A DNA stretch of 64,000 nt from Nectonema munidae. Taxonomy: Eukaryota; Nematomorpha; Nectonematoida; Nectonematidae. Location: contig JAUIRK010001047.1 of NCBI GenBank assembly GCA_030549495.1, positions 124,001 through 188,000 of the forward strand, in the 5' to 3' direction. Of the stretch, positions 10,199 to 21,835 are shown piece by piece (the first letter of the stretch is position 1; each line of letters starts with the position of its first letter). Under the pieces are notes generated by a model. The model was not told where the DNA came from. It saw only the letters and a program-made list of their open reading frames with translations, and searched no databases. A program made the translations under genes and the position numbers.

Positions 10199-12212
10199 TA
10201 AATATGCTTGAATTTTATAAAAATATTTTTAAATTAAATTTGGATTTTTATCCTAATTCGAACATTGGTTTCATTTCAGCACCCGATTTTGGATTTAGCT
10301 TTTAAAAATAGTTAAAAGTTTCAATCAAGTTTACGTCTAATTGTCATTTCAAGAATTATTTTTCACATTTAGGGTTTGAAAATTTTCATTAATTTCAAAA
10401 ACAGTCAAGAAATTAAGTTTGTCTTTACTGTAAATATTATACACACACTATAACTGGGTGAATTTGTTATAAAATTGGTCTATAATTTATTGATATTTTT
10501 ACATTATGACTTAAATTTTAGACTTAAAAGAAAAAGACGGAAAATGAGAGCTCGCTCCAAATAGAAGGTCAACATGATTTAATCCCATTTTTAATTGGGA
10601 GCTTTTATATGTTTAAACTATCTTTTTCAGATGTATTTTTGAATAAACTATCACTACTTTTGTTTTTTTGCCATCACTAATCATATTTCTTATCAATGTA
10701 CTATTTTTAATCCAAAAAAGCGCATTATGGTAATGTTTCACTATCAGTTCACAAGTTGAATATAGATATTTAGTACAAAGGTGTTTTAGCAAATTAAAAA
10801 GTATCTACTAATTTTCGCAAAGCAACGTGTATAACAAAAAGTTTCAAATTTTTACATGTAAAAATTTTATAAATGTATCATATATGAAGTACTGGACAAT
10901 CGATACAAAAACGCATATATATTTTTCTACAAACAATGCTGCAAATGTGACCTTATCAATTTTAATCTCTTGTAAAGGAGATACACATACGTGGGCAGGA
11001 AATGAAACCAAGAGAAGCTTTTCTCTCACCAGAAAGGATGATTTTGTTGTGGCGTTATGATTGGAAAAAATTCCGTTCGCGCAATGGAGTGCCCCGCGTA
11101 GGCCTCTAGTCGTATATTAGCTTTTTTTTACATATACCTCGGATAAAACATGTTTTGAATATTCTGTGTCTATTTTATAAGCAAGAAAAGTTTAATTATT
11201 TTTTAAGATAATTAAAGTACAATAAAAATAAAATGAATTTCTCTCTATAGCATCAATTTTTACTCATCTTATTAACAAAAATTAAAATTATAAACAAACG
11301 TTTATCACGTTTGCAACCAAAAAATTTCCAATTTAACAAGTGAATTTTATCCTCTATCATACACTGATTTCAAATTTACCACTAAAACTCTCCTATCATT
11401 TACGCTTTTTTCACAATATTCAATTCGTATATTTCGACCCGTTATAATTAAAATATATTAGATAAACATGGGCATGACTTTTTGGTTGAATCCTCTTGAA
11501 TTTTTTAATTTAACTTGGATTTTTTGATCTTGAACATTTCACTATGATAAAATTTATTGTTTGTTTTAGTTTTTTGTAAACAATTCTATATTTTGTCTTT
11601 TTTTATCTTGAGCATTTTATTCTGATAAAATATATTCTGTTTTAGTTTTTGTGCAAATAATTTTATATTTTGTTGTTTTTTACCTGAATCCACATTTTCT
11701 AAGTATCTGAATTTACAAGATTATACTGTAGCTCTAATATACAGACAAACGACCGATATATTTTATTCATAACAATCACTCACTGAATTATCTTATTTTA
11801 TTCAGAAAATTATATAAAAAATAGGTTCAGAGACATTTCGTTCATTTGGACAATTCAGTCTGAAGGCTATCATATACTTGGAGGCCGAATTTTCTTTAGG
11901 CCATATCGACCCTAACTTATAAAATAATTCTTTGGAACAGGAAACAATATGTTGATTTTGAAGATATTGATGAATTATAACATTTATAGTATGAAGACAT
12001 TTTCTTTCGTAAATGCTTTCCTCTAACCCTCGCTTGAAGGACATTTTTGTACAAATGCCGTTGACGACTGGGGACAATTTTGAATTTTCACCATTAAATT
12101 TCATTTACACTTGAATATGCCTAAGAATATTTTCACATACACGCCTATCTAAATTTTTACGAAACTTTGAGAAATAGAACTTTCCATAGGGTAGAATAAA
12201 GTTAAGACCATC
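10199..12212. other. Intergenic, no supported gene
   Basis: The sequence is AT-rich. A 100-codon minus-strand frame (12104-11802, starting MKFNGENSKLSPVVNG) is not low-complexity but matches nothing I know. It has no visible promoter or splice context, so it is noted rather than called. Confidence 0.45.
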
Positions 12213-12279
12213 TTAACCCTATTAGTGCTGGGCAAAATTTGTCCGCTCAAGTGCTGGGGGGCGTAAAGTCTCTAAAAAA

Positions 12280-13165
12280 AGTAATGGAACTTTTTATCTA
12301 AATAATTATATAAAGTTTTTTACACATGTATACCCATTTTCAAATATGCTGAATTCAATGGGGATATTCATTTTTTATGAAAATCAATCAAACCTGTCAA
12401 AAAATTGATCTAAATGTAACAGCTCATCTCAAAAAGGAACTTTTTATCTAAAAAAGTTTTTTACACATGTATACCCATTTTCAAATATGCTGAATTTAGT
12501 GGTGATATTCATTTTTTATGAAAATCAATCAAACCAGTCTAAAACTTGATCTAAATGTGACAGCTCATATCAAAAAGGAACTTTTTATCTAAATAATTAT
12601 ATGAAGTTTTTTACACATATACACCCATTTTCAAGCATGCTGAATTCAGCGGTGATATTTATTTTTTTTTATAAAAATCAATTAAAGTTATCAAAGCATT
12701 GATTTATGTATGACAGCTCATCTCAAAAAGAAGCTTTTAATCTAAGTAATAATATAAAGTTTTTTACACATATACCCATTTTTAAGCATGCGTAATTCAG
12801 TGGTGATATTCATTTTTTTATGAAAATTAATCAAAACTCAAAAAATTGATTTATCCCAAAAAGAAAGTATCAGTCACGGTTTTTTGAATTAGAGAATTAC
12901 GTTTAATAGAAAGTATAGGGAGGTTATGAAGTTTACCCCATTTTACACACATATACCCATTGTAGACTGTGTTTACTGGTTATATTCTTTTTTTTAGATA
13001 AAAATTATTCAAACCTGACAAAATAATTTAAATATGACAGCCAATGTCAAAATTAAAATTTTTATACATTTCAAGTATCTAGAATTTAATGGTGATGTTT
13101 ATTTTTTATGAAATCAATAAAACCTGTCAAAAAAATCGATTAAACCTGTAAATCAATGTCAAATA
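12280..13165. repeat. Tandem array A, about 140-153-bp units
   Basis: Four clear units start at the motif GGAACTTTTTATCTAAATAA or its variants near 12287, 12437, 12577 and 12730. Two degenerate units follow, to about 13165. Each unit contains TTTTTTACACATRTAYACCC, a GCTGAATTCAGTGG block, ATTTTTTATGAAAATCAATC and a GACAGCTCATCTC block. Degeneracy increases toward the element interior. Confidence 0.9.
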
Positions 13166-14209
13166 TATAAACATAAAAATAATTTCTACTTGCAGTATTT
13201 TTCTGGTAATTATTTTCTTAATTTATTTAATAAACCAACTTTAGGTGTTTAATTCACTAACATATTTCATTCTACAGTAACTTATGTAACTCGATAGGAC
13301 CTCCATCTCTACAAATTCGTTATCGTCTCGTAGTCTCTACGTCATATTATAATTTACAGTATGTAATTTTGCTATTCATTCTATGATGATTCTTGGTAGC
13401 TCTTTTTTCATTAGAAATTTATATTCTTCAATGGGTGTTCGAAAATTTTTTTATAATGATAAAATTACTTTTTTCCTCTCAAAGCATTCTGATTAAAGAA
13501 TCTTCTTGATGATCTTAGACTTTTTAATCAGTATCGTGTATTTTATTATCAGGCCTGAATATTTCTCAACCAATCTCATTTCAAAGGTTTTTTTCTGATG
13601 AATCATTCGTGTTGTTCAATTACAAAAAGTTGTCCCCGTTCTTCATCTAAAAATTATTTCTTTGACGCAAAAGGAAAAAGATGGACAAATTCAATTTAAA
13701 TTAAAAATATCTTGATAGTGACTAAATTCTCACATATTGGCATCTGTTCCATTTTTGATAAATCTGACCTATTCTAAATTTTCAGATTTCCTATCCATCT
13801 TAGCTAAATGTTAATTGTAATCCTAGATGATAAGCCATAGATTTAAATATTTTTCATTTGTAAAAGAGGAACTTCTTTTTAACAGTCAAAATCTTTTTGA
13901 AGCATCTATTATATAATTAAACCACTTCCTAGTTCAAAAACATGAACATGAAAAAACATGATGGAAGAACATGGTAGATCTTCCATTTAGTCAAGATACA
14001 TATTTTTTTATTTGTTTGTTTTGATTACATGTTCTCTTTTAAATTAGTTTTCAACTTGGTTCCTTCTCTCATACAAATTTTCAAAAGATTTTATAATACG
14101 TTTTTTTAATAAATATTTCATACTCAAGATGATTGTAGAAAGTATTATAAGCCAAAATATAAAAAAAAGTATATTTTCACTATATATCTAATATGCAGCC
14201 ATTTTTTTA
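13166..14209. other. Non-repetitive spacer inside the TTAA element
   Basis: About 1 kb of AT-rich sequence separates the two arrays. No coding frame is recognised. Confidence 0.5.
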
Positions 14210-15320
14210 CAGAACTGATTTTCGGGAAATCCAGTACAGAAATAAAATAAGCATAGTCGATTTTGTATAAAACAGATATTTTATTTTTTTGAAGACAGTA
14301 TCTAGAAGTAAAGCGCAAATCTGATTGAAGCTTTCAGATATTTTAAAACCATAAATGCCAAAAATGAAACCAGCATCTTCCATTTGGCATAAAAACAGAT
14401 ATTTTATTTAAATTTCAAAAATATTTCTGTAGACATTAGACGTAAATCGAACATTTGATTGATACTTTCAGACATTTAAAACCTCTAAATGATTAAAATG
14501 ATTTCAGAAATAAAAATTATCATGGTCGAATTGGTATAAAAACATATATTTAATTGTAAAATTTGAATGGATGTTTTTGGAGACAATTTTTAGAAGTAAA
14601 CCGCAAATTTCATGAACACTTATAAGTGTTTTCACATCCTAAAATGTAAAAAATGAGTTCAGAAATGAAAACAGCATGATTGTTTTGGTATAAAAACATA
14701 TATTTCATGTAAAATTGAGAGAATATTTTTGGAAATAGCTTTTAGAAGTAAACCGCAAATTTGATTAACATTGACAGATATTTTAATACCTCTAAATGTG
14801 AAAAATGAAAACAGCATGGTTGATTTGGTATAAAAACATATTTCATTGTAAAATTTGAATGAATGTATTTGGAGACAATTTTTAGAAGTAAACCGCACAT
14901 TTGATTAAACACTTATTAGTGTTTTCATATCCTAAATGTAAAAAATGAGTTCAGAAATGAAAATAGCATGGCCGATTTAGTATAACACATATTTCATTGT
15001 AAAATTTGAATGAATGTTTTTGGAGATAATTTTTAGAAGTAAACCGCAAATTTGATTAACACTTATAAGTATTTTCAAATCCTAAATGTAAAAAATGAGT
15101 CCAGAAATGAAAACAACATGATCGATTTGGTATATAACATATATTTTATGTAAAATGTAAAGGAATGTTTTTGGAGACAATTTTCAGAAGTAAACCGCAA
15201 ATTTGATTAACACTTATAGGTATTTTCATATCCTAAATGTAAAAAATGAGTTCAGAAATGAAAACAGCATGACCGATTTAGTATAAAAACATATATTTTA
15301 TGTAAAATTTGAAAGTATAT
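14210..15320. repeat. Tandem array B, about 151-bp units
   Basis: The core motif TAGAAGTAAACCGCAAATTT recurs near 14303, 14439 (diverged), 14591, 14742, 14883, 15034 and 15185, so spacings are about 136-152 with 151 most common. Each unit also has TTTGGTATAAAAACATATAT, TGTAAAATTTGAATGAATGT and ATGAGTTCAGAAATGAAAAC blocks. Units in the right half are most alike, suggesting recent expansion there. Confidence 0.92.
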
Positions 15321-15712
15321 TTTATTAGATATATTTTTGATCAATCAAAATTTTGATTGACATTTTCTAAAAAGTAGCCATGATTATTGAAAAAATTAAA
15401 TATATAAAGTGTTATGCGTTCTAAACTGTATATAATTATAAATTTTCAGGGTATTATATAATATAGATCCTAAGTTATAAGGTTAAGTACAGATAATGTC
15501 AAAATTTTGCTGAAAAATAAATTATTTTGATTGAAAGTTTTGGACATGAAGGGGTCATTCAACTACCATGAAAATAGTTTCAAAAGATGCAGCTAGCGAT
15601 TTTAGGAAAAGTCACAAAATTTGAAGGGATATGATTCAGCCAATTTTCTACAATTAATTTTTTAGTGAAGGGGGGCGGGGGCGTTTTACGCCCCCAGCAC
15701 TAATAGGGTTAA

Positions 15713-16136
15713 TGTCCATAGACTTTAATACCTAATTCAGATTACCTAAATATCAGAGAAATTTTTAACGGAATAAACTTGCAAAAAGAATGGCAGGGAT
15801 TAGATTATGCAATATTTAACATTTTATGTGTTTTACTATGACAAAAGTTATTAATCACACCGTTAAAATGCATTTTCATTAAAAAATTACCATCAAGTAA
15901 TCATAAATTGAAGTGTATTTTGTATATATGCTGCCCAAAGGAGCGTTCTCGCAGGGTATATTGCCTTTTACCCCCTCCCGTATCTGTGTACCCTGGGCAT
16001 GACTTTCACGAAATGCTCCAATATATTCTTTACTGATCGAAATTTAGGACTTAAAACAATTATGCCTCTAATATTAGTTTTTAAGAGGCCAAAATATTTT
16101 GCGGCGAACTGCTTACTCCATATTCAGCAACATTTA
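15713..16136. other. Intergenic, nothing recognised
   Basis: This is unique-looking AT-rich sequence between the TTAA element and the hAT MITE. Confidence 0.5.
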
Positions 16137-16144
16137 CTCTCAAC

Positions 16145-16417
16145 CAGGGCCGGCCTTAAGCCACTGCAACCTATGCACTCGTAGTGGGCATATTAAACAT
16201 TCTCATTTTGATGATATATTCTATGATTTCGCTAAATGCAGGGTTCGTAAAGTAAAGTTACTTTGACCGTCATTTTGTGTTAATGAAAAAGTAATAAAAC
16301 ATCCCTTTTCTTTTTTTTCAAAATCTTATTTCTCACTTTTAATCTCTTTTCCTACCCACACTGGGCCCCGTGCAATCCATTTTGCATAGGGCCCCGCGAA
16401 CACTAGGGCCGGCCCTG
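16145..16417. mobile_element. 273-bp hAT MITE (CAGGGCCGGCC ends)
   Basis: The terminal inverted repeat CAGGGCCGGCC is at 16145-16155 and inverted at 16407-16417. It is flanked by an imperfect 8-bp target duplication, CTCTCAAC (16137-16144) and AACTCAAC (16418-16425), six of eight identical. The interior is non-coding and has the GGGCCC..GTGCAATCC type of subterminal block common in this very widespread MITE type. Confidence 0.9.
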
Positions 16418-16425
16418 AACTCAAC

Positions 16426-17341
16426 CATAGTATTTTTGTCAATCTTTGTTTAATAAGATGTCTATTTAACCATTGCATAAATTAAACTTCTAGTTAAAAA
16501 AATTTATTTAAAAGTTTTTTGATCTCATTTACATACTATCAGGCGAAATCTACAGCACAAATTGTGGGAAATTTTTATTAAAAAATGTCTATTTTTAAAT
16601 GATGCAGATGTTCAAAAAGTGCATGGCGTTTCGTACCAGAGGCATTTAATATATATTTTTTAACGTTTCTTACCCGTTTTTCTAATTTTGGCTACGAAAT
16701 CACCAATTTAGTTAAAAATAAAAAAGGATAGAGGAAAAATTGGTTTTGCGAGAATTGCAGATGGTTGAAGTTGATTGAGAAGGTTTGGTAGGAATTTTTT
16801 TTAAGGATTTATCCAGGAAACTTTTCATAAACGTATACATTCAATAAAATGAAGTTAGACTAAGACGAATAAAAAAATTGAGTAAAATTGGTAATCATAT
16901 TGACTAGGGTGGCCTGAAAATTCACATCTGAAACTATTATATAGAAAATACTTATTAACAAAGTGAGACTTGTTGAAGTGTCTTGAATGATTTACCAAAT
17001 TGACACAATTCACTCATTATTTTTTTACTAACTAATCAAACAAGTAACTCTGCACTAACTAATAAACTACCTAACTGGCTCACTTATTTACTACAACTAA
17101 GAAACCAATTATTCTCAATATCTAATTTCATTTGATTAATAATAATTATCACTTAATTAATATACTTAGTTAACATGATCACCACCTCAAAAAAGTACAT
17201 ATCTTACTTAAACAATTAAAAAAAATTTATATCTATATGAAAATTTTCCCTTTATATAAATGTTGCAAAAAACTTCAATAAAAGTAATCGAGTTTAAAAA
17301 AATTATTCAACAAAGGTTTATTTATTTAAATTAATAAGTAT
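16426..17341. other. Intergenic, ACTAA-rich simple sequence
   Basis: It holds short imperfect runs of CTAACTAA-type words around 17020-17180 and no gene. Confidence 0.5.
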
Positions 17342-17515
17342 AAACATCATCATCATCAAAGTGCCGTATCCATTTGGACATGGGCAACCATGGAGCGCCA
17401 GAGTTCTAGTTTACCTCTAGTCTTGTAGATATTACGTGGTGAGGTCTTCAGTTCTCTTCCACGCCGTAATTGTAAGCTACGGACATATCCTTTGTCTAAG
17501 TTCAAGCTAGAAAAC
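17342..17515. repeat. Unclassified repeat with (CAT)n tail
   Basis: A short CATCATCATCATC run is followed by a relatively GC-rich block (GCCGTATCCATTTGGACATG and onward to about 17515), unlike its AT-rich surroundings. A trinucleotide tail next to a GC-richer body suggests the 3' end of a non-LTR retroelement or SINE, read on the minus strand. The family was not identified. Confidence 0.4.
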
Positions 17516-17828
17516 ATAGTATCTATTAATAATTCATTAATAATTTCTTGTACATTGATTAATTCATGTTCTAATTTTTCAATTCCTGTGTAGAAATGTT
17601 AATATCTCCATAATGGAATTTAATTGTATTTTTGTCATTTTATATACTGTATACATATCACTGTAGAAATATTTTTTGAAAAAATTACTTCTCAAGAATC
17701 TGAAAGTTTTTCGTTTATTTAAAAAAAAATGGATAAAATTATTTATCACCAACTATAAGAATTATTTTATACTTTATAGATAACAACTCTGCCAGTTGTT
17801 GAACTTATTTGTTTGTATTGTTGTTTCG

Positions 17829-18270
17829 ATGGAGAAGACTTTAGCTATTCACGTTCTTTGCAAAGACCAGGGTAGAGAAGCTTTACAAAAAAGCCTTTTT
17901 GAACGAAAAAAAAATTATTCAACTATATAACGCTGATGTGAAAATTAAAAAAGGTGATGCGCCAGACTTTGAAGAAGTTGACAATGTTTCTTCCCAAATT
18001 TTACAAGTCTTTGATCAACTAACTTTAAAGAGTCATCATCCAGAAAAAATTAGTGCAGACGGTAACTGTTTTTATAGGGCACATTCAAAGTCGGTGTTTA
18101 ACTTCCAAAATTATCATTATTATGTTCAAATATTAGTAACGTTTGAGCTTTTTTAGTTTAAACAATTTTATGACACCGAACACCCTAGTTATACACCTCT
18201 TTTTGTAGATAAAGCAGTTTTTGTTCAAAAATATACTGATTTGATAAATGTTTTAGAGGTAAACTCATAC
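17829..18270 (+). pseudogene. OTU-domain protein remnant
   Basis: The frame starts at 17829 with MEKTLAIHVLCKDQGREALQ, shifts frame near 17905, and continues in the open frame 17899-18156. The motif ISADGNCFYRAHSKSVF matches the OTU cysteine-protease core (DGNCFYRA; the D and the catalytic C are visible). It runs on, after a stop at 18154-18156, as QFYDTEHPSYTPLF and VFVQKYTDLINVLE to a possible splice donor (GT about 18260). OTU proteins cleave ubiquitin chains; this subtype is also carried by transposons in many animals. With one frameshift and one stop in about 430 bp it is probably a dead, transposon-associated copy. An OTU origin is fairly sure; the host element is unknown. Confidence 0.65.
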
Positions 18271-18726
18271 ACTTTTTCGCATTGAGTAGTGTATTAAATA
18301 CTTCTATTTTTTCATACTATACCCTTCTACTCTAAGAAATAACATGGTATCGTTACACTTTAATAAAGTAAAAACCGGAAGGAAGGTAAAAGCATCTCCA
18401 AACCACTTATCACACGAATGTGGACAATGCCAACCTTATACCTGATGACGAAAGTAACTTCACTCCAAATCATTTTGTACCGCTTTTTCCAAAAATATGC
18501 GACACTAAGGACAATGAAATTGAAACTATAGAATTAAATAATAAATCCTCAGGTTTTTAAAGTCGGCTTGATCATTCTATTACAAAACAATCCTTTGATA
18601 AAATAAAATCCTTTGTAACATGTTATTTGGTTCTAATAATGCAAACTCCTATTTTTTCACAGAAAAAAGATCGCATCAAGAAAATGAAACCATAAATGAA
18701 ATAGAAGAAACAATAAAGGAAAGGAA
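18270..18726 (+). pseudogene. Continuation of the OTU-type gene remnant
   Basis: Broken frames still show gene-like composition, for example YALSSVL-type helices near 18290, NMVSLHFNKVKTG (about 18342) and NEIEETIKERKGT (about 18690). Stops occur every 20-60 codons. It is assigned to the OTU remnant by proximity and reading direction only. Confidence 0.35.
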
Positions 18727-18870
18727 AGGTACCGTGTGGTGTTTTCATCGAAAAGGCACAATTGCGCCGCTTATTACGAACTATGAAGAAAGTAGGCTTG
18801 ATGCGGGATCGAACCCAAGACTTGAGTTATCGAAACCCAGCATCTAACCAACTTTACTCACGCCCCCAAT
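18727..18870 (-). mobile_element. tRNA-derived SINE, copy 1
   Basis: Read on the minus strand from 18870, it has a tRNA-like head with a box-A-like AGTAAAGTTGGTTAGATGC and box B GGTTCGATCCC, then a non-tRNA body (GCCTACTTTCTTCATAGTTC onward) to a CGGTACC end. A second copy of the same family lies at 59831-59975 on the + strand. It interrupts the OTU-type remnant. Confidence 0.8.
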
Positions 18871-19136
18871 ATAGAATAGTTTTCCTATAAAGAAAGAAAA
18901 CAAAAACTTCCTTAGTATTCAAAATGTTTTCGGTCTACTCCAAATACATTATGTCTAGAACACATTCTCATTAGAAAAAAAGAAAATGAATACTTTTCTC
19001 ATCAAAAAATCTTTTTTTCATACACAAATAAAATAAATCAAACTTTTGGGATAACTTTGAATGCTTTGATTTTCACAATAAGGCTGTGTCTTAAATCGGA
19101 GTAAACCTAACAGAAATATTTAAAAGAAAAAAATAT

Positions 19137-19560
19137 ATGTTACACGAAAGAGGGAAAGCAATATTAGTATTTACATTATTAAGCCCACAGCCAGATGAAC
19201 GAAATATTATTTGTTTAATTAGATACTATTCTGATTATAAAAAAATTAAGTACAAAAGAACAATATCCTATACTTTTGATCTAGTGAATAAAAAAATTCT
19301 CAAGTTGCTTTATATGAATATTTAGGAAAATATTTTGAAGGAATTGAATACTTTAAAACTATGACTAAAAAGGCGTGTCATGTAAAATTATAAAAATTTG
19401 TAATGAAGATAATCCTTCTCGCAATTTATTGAAAGGGGAAACTTTTGAAGATCAGCCAAAAAATATTAAGCAAATAAGAAATGTTAAATATGACAAAAAA
19501 GAAGGTGTAACAATGGAATGTAAAAATTTGTCAGATAATTTTAGTTTTTTTGCAAAATAA
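19137..19560 (+). other. Orphan coding-like frames of unknown family
   Basis: Two adjacent open frames (19137-19325 and 19375-19560) and the frame between them read like one decayed protein: LLSPQPDERNIICLIRYYSD, then YEYLGKYFEGIEYFKTMTKK and KGETFEDQPKNIKQIRNVK. It may be the 3' part of the OTU-type gene upstream. No domain is recognised. Confidence 0.3.
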
Positions 19561-19889
19561 AATGCAATATGATAATTTTATACAAAAATTTTTTCGAAAA
19601 ACAAATCTCTATGCATAATTTTATACAATGAAAAGTAAATTTCTAATATAAAATTATTTACACAAAAACTATTAAGTGGATTCAACTAAAAAGTCATGCC
19701 TGAGAAATATATATATTGTTTATAATATTATATATATTTTTTTTGCTAAATTAATATATTTTTTATGATAAAATAACATTTTAACTCAACAATTAAATAA
19801 TTATTTTATGTATTTACTTGAAAAACATTTATATTTATATGTATGTATCATATATAGTAATGTACATATATCTTATGTATATCATAAAG

Positions 19890-21300
19890 CAATCTTTTGA
19901 TAATGAAGTGCCAAACGTATATATCAAACACATTGCTCGTGCCATCCACTCAATACGAATTTTATAGTATGCATTTTATGTGCTGGGAATGGTTTTGTGA
20001 TGCATCTTCTCAGAGAATCGTGATTACTGGTCCACTATTAAAACAAAAAGCACTTGAATTTGCAAAACAACTTGGCAATGACGAATTTAAAGGTTCAAAG
20101 GGTTGGTTAGAGGAGGCCTTCTTTAAAACACCATAACATTGCATTTGGTACTATCATTGGTGAAAGTGGTGACGTCAGCGAAAAAATCGGCAGTGATTGG
20201 AAAGCAAAAATCCCCAAGCTGTGTGAAGACCACGCGCCAGTAGACATCTTTAACATGGACAAGACCTGTCTGATCTACTGCGCAACAACCAACAAAAAAA
20301 CATTTCACGTGAAAGGCACACAAGGTCGTGGTGGCAAAATGTCAAAAAAAACGATTGACTATAGCACTTTGCGCTTGTATGACAGGCGAAAAGTACACAC
20401 CATTGGTGATTGGTAAATCTACTAAGCTTCGCTGCTTCAAGAATCTTGATGTCAAATCTTTGCCTACATTTCCAATAGCAATGCGTGGATGACTAGCTAT
20501 CTGTTTATTGATTGGCTGAAATCCTTCAACAATCGCATGCGTCGCCAAAAGAGAAATTTGTTATTGTTCCTAGACACCCTAATGTATTGTTCCATCACAC
20601 CCTAATGTGAAATTTCCAATGTAAAGCTTCAATTCTTGCCTCCCAATACAACATCCTTGTCACAGCCGATGGATCAAAATAACTTAGATTCCCTTCCCGA
20701 CAGTTGCAGTTTTTCCTCAATGCCATGGAGGAAAACAAAACTTGGGGCAGCCAAATCTTAAAGGAGATTTCCTTCCTTGATGCCATTTATTGGATTAACT
20801 CTTGTTGGAAAGCAGTCGAAGCTACCACAATTGAAAAATGCTTCAAATCATGTGGCCTTGGTGTGATAGACACTCCTCTCTCCAATGAGAATCTCGAACT
20901 AGCGCCTTCTACATCTACGAAGAATGATGGCTTAGATTATGTTAATCTTGCATTTATGGCTCTCTACCGATTTGTTTGGCTGTGAATTTAGAGATCTTGT
21001 TAAGATAGATAATGAAGTGGCTACAACACAGTTGGACGGTCCTGCAGTTACAGTACTTAGCCACAGCACTTCAGATGAATCTACAGATGATGATATTTCT
21101 GAGCCAGAAGCTAGCAAAGAAGAAATGATCACCATGTCAAAGTGCCGAACCGGACTAAAGGACGTCATCAACTACATGAAGTTTGCTGGTCGACATGATG
21201 GAGTCACTTTTGGACATCCAGGCAACGATTGAAGCAATGAACATTAGTAAACAAAGAAAACGAATGAAAATTGATGATTTTTTCCAAAAAAAGACATTTA
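19890..21300 (+). pseudogene. Tigger/pogo-type transposase (CENP-B HTH + DDE_1)
   Basis: Blocks in order: DNEVPNVYIKH (19900); WEWFCDASSQRIVITGPLLK and KALEFAKQLGNDEF (Tc5-type HTH, 19990-20095); VDIFNMDKTCLIY (first catalytic Asp, 20240); LVIGKSTKLRCFKN (20400); TSYLFIDWL (20495); LLLFLDT (20565, second Asp); QFLPPNTTSLSQPMDQ (20630-20680); AIYWINSCWKAVEATTIEKC (about 20790-20850). An acidic C-terminal tail ends at 21232. Frame changes near 20110, 20345, 20460, 20690 and 20940 make it non-functional. Tigger transposases move DNA between TA dinucleotides. The family assignment is very secure. Confidence 0.92.
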
Positions 21301-21466
21301 ATTGATATGAATATTTGATAGAATAATTAATACAAGTTTTGTTTAAAATACATTTACTTGCATGTGTTTAATTATTTATAATTTTGTCAGCAATATTACT
21401 CAATCTGGATATAAAGGCCACCTGCTCATAAAGGCCCATTTTGGTCAGTCCCCTAAGTGGCTGGTA

Positions 21467-21482
21467 TAGACAGGTTTGACTG
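21467..21482 (+). repeat. Tigger right terminal inverted repeat
   Basis: TAGACAGGTTTGACTG, followed by TA at 21483-21484, is the inverse of the usual CAGTCAAACCTGTC-type Tigger end. The preceding block (TATAAAGGCCACCTG, CATAAAGGCCC) is also characteristic. I found no left counterpart, so the copy is 5'-truncated. Confidence 0.85.
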
Positions 21483-21835
21483 TATCTTCAATATATATTC
21501 AATAGAACTTCTCACAAAAAGGCGTGGTTCAGACATTGTCCACAAACTACGCATTATGTTCAGGAATATCATAAGATTAAAATGTATAAGGAAAAGATCA
21601 TGCTTAAAACAGCTATCATGGTACTATAATACTTTTTTTTCGCCTTTTCATTTGTCTTTTACCCTGTCCCATTGTTTGGCACCAAGTCACATTTAGATCG
21701 AATCCTTTAGTTCTCTTCTTGTTTTTGAGGCTGATTATTCCTTAATTCAGAAAAGGTAATTTTTTAATCTAAATACTAAAAATTTTAATAAAATTGGCTC
21801 ATTTTAGTGAAATTTAGTTTTTATCGTGTAATGTT

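Larger units (their letters stand above)
12217..15708. mobile_element. 3.49-kb non-autonomous TTAA element with internal tandem arrays
   Basis: The perfect 16-bp terminal inverted repeat CCCTATTAGTGCTGGG lies at 12217-12232 and inverted at 15693-15708, flanked on both sides by TTAA (12213-12216 and 15709-15712). TTAA plus a CCC start is the piggyBac hallmark. A second partial copy of the terminal motif (AGTGCTGGGGGGCGTAAA) lies inside the left end at about 12250-12267. It contains no transposase. The interior is dominated by two unrelated tandem arrays (12280-13165 and about 14210-15320). The intact ends and flanking TTAAs indicate insertion by a trans-acting piggyBac-type transposase. Confidence 0.92.

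Noticed and set aside
11802-12104. 100-codon minus-strand open frame
   Set aside because: Composition is protein-like but no family is recognised, no splice or promoter context is visible and it sits alone in intergenic DNA.
17342-17356. Functional CAT microsatellite
   Set aside because: Only about four units; better explained as a retroelement tail.
18780-18870. tRNA gene
   Set aside because: Box A and B are present, but the cloverleaf is not closed and the sequence continues as a SINE body with a second copy elsewhere.
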